Of a stretch of DNA of 64,000 bases, positions 58,900-64,000 are shown piece by piece (the first letter of the stretch is position 1; each line of letters opens with the position of its first letter). Made by a program: the position numbers and the translations under genes. The notes beneath the pieces are model-generated. The model worked only from the letters and a program-made list of their open reading frames with translations, did no database searches and was not told where the DNA came from. Source of the stretch: Bacteroidia bacterium (GTDB lineage Bacteria; Bacteroidota; Bacteroidia; B-17B0; Aurantibacillaceae); contig JALHPG010000001.1 in assembly GCA_022842625.1 (NCBI GenBank), forward strand, positions 1-64,000. Direction: 5' to 3'.

Positions 58900-59358
58900 T
58901 TAATTTCTATAAAAGAAAACATTTTCGATTACCACTTTCTCTTCCTTTTTATTGATTATCTGAATAAGGATTTTATTTTTTTCGTAGGAAGAAGCGCCGT
59001 TAATTAAACTGATCAATTCAAACTCTTTTTTTATTTTCTTTGGCGCTTCGGCAACCTCACTGATCACAAACTGCGATTCATACTTTAACCCCTGCATGTA
59101 ATTTAATTTTACCAGACTATCATTAGTGGTTTTAATTAATTTCCCATTCTCCACATAAACTACAATGTGTTTTTTTAAAGAATCGGGAACAACTAAATAA
59201 AAAAGATCGTTTGAGTTTTTTACGATCGAATCTTTGTTTTCTCCCTTAGGAAAAAAGTAAATAAGCGTAGAGTTTTTTTGGAATTTTATTTTTTCGGGAT
59301 TTTGTGCAGATGCATTGGTGAAAACAAAAAGAAACGAAAAATAAAAAAGATATTTCAT
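58900..59358 (-). CDS. Hypothetical secreted protein, 152 aa
   Basis: A signal peptide (MKYLFYFSFLFVFTNASAQ) followed by a ~130-residue soluble domain with charged beta strands (STLIYFFPKGENKDSIVK, HIVVYVENGKLIKTTND, YESQFVISEVAE). No motif is recognised. It is the last gene of the minus-strand run, 36 nt after tatA, so it may be co-transcribed. Confidence 0.6.
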   Translation of the reverse strand: MKYLFYFSFLFVFTNASAQNPEKIKFQKNSTLIYFFPKGENKDSIVKNSNDLFYLVVPDSLKKHIVVYVENGKLIKTTNDSLVKLNYMQGLKYESQFVISEVAEAPKKIKKEFELISLINGASSYEKNKILIQIINKKEEKVVIENVFFYRN

Positions 59359-59394
59359 TGTTAAAGCATTTTTTAAAACCCGACAAGGGACGTT

Positions 59395-59646
59395 TTACTC
59401 TTTTTCAATTTCCTTCTTTACTTCCTGGATCTGTTCGTTAATTTGTTCGGTAATTCCTCCGGTACTATTTTGAATATCCTTCTGAATGCCATTTGTGGCA
59501 TCTTTAAATTCTCTGATCCCTTTACCTAATGTTTTTGCAATACCCGGAATACCTTTACCTCCAAACAATAATAAGATCACAAATAAAATTATTACGATCT
59601 CGCCACCGCCTAAATTTAAAAATAATATAAACTGATCTGTTCCCAT
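59395..59646 (-). CDS. tatA: Twin-arginine translocase subunit TatA
   Basis: An 83-residue TatA/Hcf106 protein. A short N-terminus is followed by one membrane helix (GGGEIVIILFVILLLFGG), the hinge FGGKGIPG and the amphipathic helix IAKTLGKGIREFKDATNG, then a charged tail. It oligomerises to form the Tat pore with TatC (46034). No separate TatB is visible. It is placed 1 nt after a 35-codon membrane-peptide ORF and downstream of the rimK group. Confidence 0.92.
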   Translation of the reverse strand: MGTDQFILFLNLGGGEIVIILFVILLLFGGKGIPGIAKTLGKGIREFKDATNGIQKDIQNSTGGITEQINEQIQEVKKEIEKE

Positions 59647-59647
59647 T

Positions 59648-59755
59648 TTAATTTTTTCGTTTCATGAATTTAAAAACTACAATTGCGCCACTAACTAAAA
59701 CTAAAGCCACAAAAGCCATAATTAAAATATCACCTATATCAACTGCATTTTTCAA
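59648..59755 (-). CDS. Candidate 35-residue single-span membrane peptide
   Basis: This ORF is below the track cutoff. It begins with TTG and encodes (M)KNAVDIGDILIMAFVALV, a continuous hydrophobic helix of about 20 residues, and a basic end FKFMKRKN, an orientation that places the C-terminus inside. Its stop lies 1 nt before the tatA ATG. The clean membrane-helix pattern, the positive-inside tail and the close spacing on both sides (21 nt after the deacylase) support a real gene, but it is too short to be certain. Confidence 0.5.
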   Translation of the reverse strand: MKNAVDIGDILIMAFVALVLVSGAIVVFKFMKRKN

Positions 59756-59776
59756 AGTACAAAGTTAGTTATTAAA

Positions 59777-60727
59777 TTAATCTTCTTCAATTCCTAAATG
59801 AATTAATGCATCGCCCTGGTTTACTACCGGCTGATTGTTAATTCCAACAATATAGCCTGTTTTAGGGCTAATGATCTTATCCTCAGTTTCGCCAAACGGA
59901 TTAAATATTACGCCTAATAGATCGCCTTTTCTTACATGAGCCCCATTACTGGCATTCATGTGAAATAACCCACTGCTGTGAGCTCTTACCCAGGTGTCTT
60001 TTATGATCTTTACCGATGGATGTTGCGGCAATTCAAAATCTATCATATCATACGATCGCATCAGGCGCAAACATCCATTTACACCCTCATTAATGGCCAA
60101 ATAATCAAAACGCATGCTCTCACCTCCTTCGTAAACCAAAATTGGTTTGTTCATTTTAGCGGCTTCCTTTCTAAAGGTTCCATCACGGTATGTACTATCA
60201 ATAATTAATGGTGTAGAAAATCGTTCTGCTAAAGCAACGTTGTCCGGAAAATCAAATACACAGCGCAATTGGGGGTAGTTATTGATCTTTGCTCCTCCTG
60301 TGTGAAAGTCAATGCCAAAATCTATGATGGGTAAAATATGTTTCATCATATCATACGCAATTCTGCTACCTAAAGACCCACTTTTTGAACCAGGAAAACA
60401 ACGGTTCAGATCACGTCCGTCCGGCAGATCGCGACTGCCATATAAAAACGATACCACATTAATAACGGGAATTGCAATTATGGTACCGCAATTCAAATTT
60501 TTAACTTCCTCACGTGAAATAATTTTACGAATAATTTCGATGCCATTTGTTTCCTCTCCATGCATGCCTGCACAAAAAAGAACACTAGGTCCTTTTTTCT
60601 TAGAATGAATAACATGAACCGGAATTTCGATCTTTGTTTTTGTATGGAGCTCATAAGAGTTTAAGATCACTGTTTTACTTTGACCAGGCTCTACGATCTG
60701 ATTATTTATGGTAATACTATTCTTCAC
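59777..60727 (-). CDS. Succinylglutamate desuccinylase/aspartoacylase-family (AstE/AspA-like) zinc hydrolase
   Basis: A 316-residue M14-like metallohydrolase. VLFCAGMHGEETNG gives the H56-x2-E59 zinc pair, RDLNRCFPG the substrate carboxylate site and IDFHTGG (H142) the third zinc ligand. The family deacylates N-acyl amino acids; related proteins next to RimK may remove or trim acyl-glutamyl groups. The C-terminal ~90 residues are a beta-barrel/biotinyl-like domain (LLGVIFNPFGETEDKIISPKTGYI). It is 5 nt after rimK, so a link with protein glutamylation is likely but inferred. Confidence 0.85.
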   Translation of the reverse strand: MKNSITINNQIVEPGQSKTVILNSYELHTKTKIEIPVHVIHSKKKGPSVLFCAGMHGEETNGIEIIRKIISREEVKNLNCGTIIAIPVINVVSFLYGSRDLPDGRDLNRCFPGSKSGSLGSRIAYDMMKHILPIIDFGIDFHTGGAKINNYPQLRCVFDFPDNVALAERFSTPLIIDSTYRDGTFRKEAAKMNKPILVYEGGESMRFDYLAINEGVNGCLRLMRSYDMIDFELPQHPSVKIIKDTWVRAHSSGLFHMNASNGAHVRKGDLLGVIFNPFGETEDKIISPKTGYIVGINNQPVVNQGDALIHLGIEED

Positions 60728-60732
60728 TTAAA

Positions 60733-61629
60733 TTATTCTCCCGGCTTATTAAATTCATTACGCTCAACATACTCTATAATTTTTCCGGCAATATCAACAC
60801 CTGTTGCGCCTTCAATACCTTCGAGACCCGGAGACGAATTAACTTCCATAACTAACGGTCCGCGACTTGACTGCAAAAGGTCAACACCTGCAATGCCTAA
60901 GCCTAATTTTTTTACCGCCTTAATTGCGGTAGCGCGTTCCTCAGGAGAAAGGTCAATTACTTGAGCAGAACCGCCTCTGTGTAAATTACTTCTAAACTCG
61001 CCTTCTTTTGCCTGACGTTTCATAGAGCCAACAATCTGTCCATCTACCACAAATACACGTATATCAGCGCCACCGGCTTCCTTAATAAATTCCTGAACTA
61101 ACATGTTCGCTTTTAATTTCATAAAAGCTTCCAATACACTCTTTGCTGCTTTTTGATTTTCAGCTAAAATAACACCAATACCTTGCGTGCCTTCTAAAAG
61201 CTTCACAACACATGGTGCGCCACCAACACTCTCAATAAGATTATCTAGATCTTTATCTTTTGGTGAAGAGGCAAAAGCGGTTTTTGGAATGCCAATACCT
61301 GCACGCGCCAGAATTTGTAAACTTCTTAATTTATCACGCGAACGCACTAATGCCTGCGATTCAACCGCAGTAAATATTTTCATCATTTCAAACTGACGAA
61401 CAACAGCGGATCCGTAGAAAGTTGCAGAAGCGCCAATACGAGGTATAACCGCATTAATATCTTTCACTTCCTTGCCGTTAAAATAAATGTGTGGTCTGCC
61501 CTGCTCTATCACTAAAACACATTTCATGTGGTCTAATAATACTACTTCGTGCCCGCGTAATTCGGCAGCCTCCACTAAACGCTTTGTAGAATATAAATTC
61601 TTATTACGAGATAAGATCGCAATTTTCAT
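60733..61629 (-). CDS. rimK: RimK-type ATP-grasp L-glutamate ligase
   Basis: A 298-residue ATP-grasp enzyme. N-terminal [28 protein letters not shown]; central ATP-grasp with [17 protein letters not shown] and [23 protein letters not shown]-terminal [27 protein letters not shown] with metal-binding Glu and Asn. It is very close to RimK, which adds glutamates to the C-terminus of ribosomal protein S6 and makes poly-alpha-glutamate (EC 6.3.2.-). It lies between a RimK-associated protease and an AstE-like hydrolase, which suggests a complete add-and-remove module. Confidence 0.93.
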   Translation of the reverse strand: MKIAILSRNKNLYSTKRLVEAAELRGHEVVLLDHMKCVLVIEQGRPHIYFNGKEVKDINAVIPRIGASATFYGSAVVRQFEMMKIFTAVESQALVRSRDKLRSLQILARAGIGIPKTAFASSPKDKDLDNLIESVGGAPCVVKLLEGTQGIGVILAENQKAAKSVLEAFMKLKANMLVQEFIKEAGGADIRVFVVDGQIVGSMKRQAKEGEFRSNLHRGGSAQVIDLSPEERATAIKAVKKLGLGIAGVDLLQSSRGPLVMEVNSSPGLEGIEGATGVDIAGKIIEYVERNEFNKPGE

Positions 61630-61640
61630 ATTTTTATTTT

Positions 61641-62111
61641 TTAAATGTGATTTGATTTAATAATTTCTTGATCTATTTTTTTTCCACCGGTGTGAATTTG
61701 GTGAACATCAATTATGAATTTTCCTTTTACAAGTTTACGTCCAATTAAAACCGGGTAGCGCATATTTTCTCTGTCAGACAACGACACGGTTGATTTAATT
61801 TTTTTTCCGCCAATTACTATAAGCGTTTTTATGATGTAACGCTCTTCCATTTCTCCAAAAGAATTTTTTATTTTCTTTTGTGTAAACTCCTCAAAGCGTA
61901 ATGATTGTTGTGGTTGTTTATTATCAAGAGCCAGATCAAAACACAACACACGCTTATCATTTTGGTTAATAACAGAAATGTTTTTACAATGAATTGCAGA
62001 GGTGTAAGCACCGGTATCTATTTTTGCTTCTACCTTATAAACACCAAGCAAAGGAAAATCAACAAACTCGCGTCTGCCAATTAACTTTAAACTATTTTTT
62101 TTAGTGGTCAT
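61641..62111 (-). CDS. RimK-associated retropepsin-like aspartic protease
   Basis: A 156-residue protein of the 'ATP-dependent zinc protease/RimK-LysX family' (DUF785). [35 protein letters not shown] holds the retropepsin DTGA motif (D32), with [20 protein letters not shown] as the second conserved block. In Pseudomonas a homologous protein (RimB) acts with RimK. The ATG overlaps the FAD oxidoreductase stop region by 11 nt; rimK follows after 11 nt. Confidence 0.87.
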   Translation of the reverse strand: MTTKKNSLKLIGRREFVDFPLLGVYKVEAKIDTGAYTSAIHCKNISVINQNDKRVLCFDLALDNKQPQQSLRFEEFTQKKIKNSFGEMEERYIIKTLIVIGGKKIKSTVSLSDRENMRYPVLIGRKLVKGKFIIDVHQIHTGGKKIDQEIIKSNHI

Positions 62112-63159
62112 AGTGTGAATAGAAACGATCTATATTTACATCTTTAGGTAGATCTTCTATTTTTAAGTAGAAATTTACGAACTTTTTTGCAAAATAAGGG
62201 GCTAACATAACGCCTTTTGTGCCTAAACCATTAAAAACATATAAATTAGTGTGTTTTGGGTGTAGGCCAATAATTGGTCTCCTGTCTACAGAAGAAGGTC
62301 TAACACCCGCCTCATGTTTAGTTATCGTATAATTGCAAGTAATTAGTTGCGATAATTTATCGGTTAATTCGGTTAAGCCTTTTTTGGTTGTATCTTCTGT
62401 AAGTTCTTGCCATTCATAGGTTGCTCCAACTTTAAATGTATCATTTTCAAGATCCATTAAAAAGCCATTTTTGTTCAAGATCTGATCTTTTAATTTTAAT
62501 TCAGGTGAAGATATAGTAAGTACTTCTCCTTTTGCAGGTTTTAGTGGTATCCAGTTAAACAACGGATTATTTTTTACCAAATAGCCTTCACAAAAAATAA
62601 TGTTTTTTGCTTTTATGTTTTTATATAAAACAAAATCTGAATTTATTTCTAATTTAGAATGGTCAAAGATTTCATCCACCAGGTCTTCTTTAAAAAAGAG
62701 ATCAGTTGTTCTTAAAAACTCCGGCATATTTAAATTTCCGCTTTGCTTTACAACTCCAAATTGATTGCCGATCTTACAATTTACTAACGATTGTGAATTA
62801 GGATCATAAATTGTGTCATCTAAAAATTCACCTAATTCTAAACTTGCTTTTTTTAACCACAAATTTTTTTCCTGCTCTTCGGTAAATGGTTTTAATAATT
62901 GACGTTGGGTGATCAATTTTTTATTTACGCGTTGTTCGCAACTATTATAAAACGTATTTAAAAACGGAACAATATCATCTGCCAACCAACTTTTTGTTAA
63001 GCGTTTAAAAACAATGGGGTTCCAAATTCCTGCAGCCACCTTTGAACACTTACTTAGGGTTTGATCACCAATAATTTTAAAAGAAATTTTTTCTTCATGA
63101 AGTGTATGTGCAATTACACTTGCGGCAAGACCTCTTCCAACGATAATAAAATCGATCAT
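62101..63159 (-). CDS. FAD-dependent oxidoreductase (DAO family)
   Basis: A 352-residue protein. The N-terminal FAD motif is FIIVGRGLAASVIAHTL (G-x-G-x2-A), AAGIWNPIVFKRL follows, and a C-terminal block (HEAGVRPSSVDRRPIIGLHP, LYVFNGLGTKGVMLAPYFA) is typical of D-amino-acid oxidase/MnmC-C/glycine-oxidase-like enzymes. It probably oxidises an amine or amino acid with FAD. The overlap with the outer-membrane gene upstream is 4 nt (ATGA) and with the protease downstream 11 nt, so it belongs to the rimK operon. Confidence 0.87.
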   Translation of the reverse strand: MIDFIIVGRGLAASVIAHTLHEEKISFKIIGDQTLSKCSKVAAGIWNPIVFKRLTKSWLADDIVPFLNTFYNSCEQRVNKKLITQRQLLKPFTEEQEKNLWLKKASLELGEFLDDTIYDPNSQSLVNCKIGNQFGVVKQSGNLNMPEFLRTTDLFFKEDLVDEIFDHSKLEINSDFVLYKNIKAKNIIFCEGYLVKNNPLFNWIPLKPAKGEVLTISSPELKLKDQILNKNGFLMDLENDTFKVGATYEWQELTEDTTKKGLTELTDKLSQLITCNYTITKHEAGVRPSSVDRRPIIGLHPKHTNLYVFNGLGTKGVMLAPYFAKKFVNFYLKIEDLPKDVNIDRFYSHYDH

Positions 63160-63782
63160 TTTTTACTTTCCGATCTAACGTTAGGATTGTAATTTCGTTT
63201 AACGCCTCTGTATGCCCCCGAGAAAAATAAAAGAAGCTTAATGCCAACCACACTTTGTTTATAGTTTATTTCGGCAAAAACCTCGGCTCCTATTCCAATA
63301 TCGTAAGCGAATTTTTTTACAGCTTGAGCGCAAACATAGGCGCCAATTCCCTGATAAAATTCAGGCTTATAGGTTCCGGCAGTATCCGGCAAACCATAAA
63401 CCCCCGTAAAAAAAGTAGGTCCTCCAAAAAATGCTAAATTATAACTAACGGTTTCTTTTCTGTAACCATAACCAAAACGTATTTGTGTGTGATTGTTCTC
63501 TAAAAACTTATTGCCACTAATAGCAATGCCTGTTTGAAAATACTGACGACGAATATGAAAATGAAAATCTAAGCCAACTCCTTGTTGCCCGGCAGATCGT
63601 AGACTTGAATTAAAAAAAGAACCTCCAATAGTTAAATAATCATTGTACTTCCTGTATCGTTTACCATCATGAATGATCTCTTCCTTTCTGAAATAGGCTG
63701 GCATTCCCGGAATAAGGATAGGGTCTTGAGCTAAAAAGTCAAGGCTATATAAAAGAGTAATTATGAGTGCGTATTTTCTGAT
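63156..63782 (-). CDS. Outer-membrane beta-barrel-like protein; likely non-canonical ATC start
   Basis: The ORF track begins at an internal ATG (63704), but the frame extends 26 codons upstream and encodes a full signal peptide: (I)RKYALIITLLYSLDFLAQ, then DPILIPGMPAYFRKEE. Only ATC at 63780-63782 can initiate there, because no ATG, GTG or TTG is in frame before the upstream stop. The mature domain has strands such as VGLDFHFHIRRQYFQTGIAIS, TQIRFGYGYRKETVSYNLAFFGG and SVVGIKLLLFFSG, typical of a beta-barrel. A TATCTTTA promoter-like box lies just upstream. It is the first gene of the rimK-tatA run. Confidence 0.72.
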   Translation of the reverse strand: MRKYALIITLLYSLDFLAQDPILIPGMPAYFRKEEIIHDGKRYRKYNDYLTIGGSFFNSSLRSAGQQGVGLDFHFHIRRQYFQTGIAISGNKFLENNHTQIRFGYGYRKETVSYNLAFFGGPTFFTGVYGLPDTAGTYKPEFYQGIGAYVCAQAVKKFAYDIGIGAEVFAEINYKQSVVGIKLLLFFSGAYRGVKRNYNPNVRSESKK

Positions 63783-63874
63783 AAGGTAAAGATAGCCAGA
63801 ATATTAATTTGGAGCTCAATTTTATGGTGTAAAACTTTGCAAAATGCGGGATATTATTGGTAACTGGTAAAATC

Positions 63875-64000
63875 TTAAACTAAAAACGGATTATTCTCTT
63901 TCTCATAACCAATTGTTGTGCTTGGACCATGACCACTAAATACTTTTACATCGCCCGGTAAACAAAATAATTTTTCTTTAATGGAATTTATAAGGGTTTG
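63875..64000 (-). CDS. Metallo-beta-lactamase-fold hydrolase, C-terminal fragment (runs off the window)
   Basis: A partial ORF absent from the track: the last 41 codons on the minus strand, with the start beyond base 64000. The encoded end contains LPGDVKVFSGHGPSTTIGYE and KENNPFL. The pattern G-H-G-P-x-T-T-I-G-x-E-x-x-x-N-P is the C-terminal signature of the glyoxalase II/YcbL-type metallo-beta-lactamase family, whose His here is a metal ligand. The enzyme probably hydrolyses a thioester. Only the stop codon (63875-63877) is inside the window. Confidence 0.82.
   Translation of the reverse strand, partial: QTLINSIKEKLFCLPGDVKVFSGHGPSTTIGYEKENNPFLV

Noticed and set aside
60312-60964. Plus ORFs opposite the AstE-like and rimK genes
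   Set aside because: Both cover strongly conserved enzymes on the minus strand and lack signal, domain or promoter support.
1-64000. CRISPR arrays, tRNA/rRNA genes, insertion sequences, prophage or integrase genes
   Set aside because: No regularly spaced direct repeats, cloverleaf-like sequence, transposase or integrase motifs were seen; the only tandem repeats are the histone-like 39-mers, the aroA heptamers and the coiled-coil duplication.

Overview
The window looks like a piece of a draft genome or metagenome contig from a Bacteroidota bacterium (Flavobacteriales-like). It is strongly AT-rich. Three secreted proteins carry type IX secretion (T9SS) C-terminal sorting domains. Several upstream regions contain TAnnTTTG, the Bacteroidota -7 promoter element. 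Lineage-typical families are present (DUF3276/PUR-alpha-like, DUF2851, DUF4294, a PspC-like mini-protein, a lysine/alanine-rich histone-like protein). LPS genes (hldD, lpxK) show a Gram-negative outer membrane. TTG start codons are common. The first 13 bases match the 3' end of the Illumina TruSeq adapter, so position 1 is probably a contig end. I saw no tRNA, rRNA, CRISPR array or insertion sequence.

Layout. 14-9565: mixed housekeeping and hypothetical genes (crotonase, flavoprotein, HTH protein, aldehyde dehydrogenase, J-domain protein, methylmalonyl-CoA epimerase, ferredoxin, outer-membrane proteins). 9747-10583: a T9SS cargo with a CXXCH motif. 10605-22077: a compact minus-strand ten-gene operon with three B12-binding radical SAM enzymes, two class I methyltransferases, a nucleotidyltransferase-domain protein, an FkbM methyltransferase, a flippase-like protein, a CXXCH lipoprotein and a GT87-like membrane glycosyltransferase. 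I do not recognise this combination and regard it as the best candidate for an undescribed biosynthetic system. 22100-32538: M1 peptidase, hldD, acyl-CoA ligase, SPASM radical SAM, lipoproteins, a tiny histone-like gene missing from the ORF track, a DUF3276 gene and an SGNH hydrolase.

32694-40290: a complete trp operon (trpE-G-D-C-F-B-A plus a DAHP synthase) behind a readable attenuator: promoter, a 20-residue leader peptide with tandem Trp codons, an antiterminator arm and an intrinsic terminator. 40350-48214: a second aromatic operon (asnA, pheA, DAHP synthase/chorismate mutase, aroB, aroA, tatC, esterase, AhpD-like) behind TWO consecutive leader-peptide attenuators, each rich in both Asn and Phe/Tyr codons. 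The two DAHP synthases therefore appear to be placed under separate amino-acid control, and asparagine synthetase A appears to be wired into the phenylalanine circuit.

48219-58890: coiled-coil and lipoprotein genes, DUF2851, YdcF-like, accC, DUF4294, lpxK/purine nucleoside phosphorylase and a T9SS cargo. 58900-63782: a minus-strand run with an outer-membrane protein, FAD oxidoreductase, RimK-associated retropepsin-like protease, rimK, an AstE/AspA-like deacylase, an unlisted 35-codon membrane peptide, tatA and a secreted hypothetical. 63875-64000 holds the C-terminal end of a metallo-beta-lactamase-fold hydrolase.

Two genes (GT87-like, 20506-22077; outer-membrane protein, 63156-63782) have clear N-terminal coding sequence upstream of the ORF-track start with no ATG/GTG/TTG available. 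They appear to start at ATA and ATC, or carry start-codon sequence errors.
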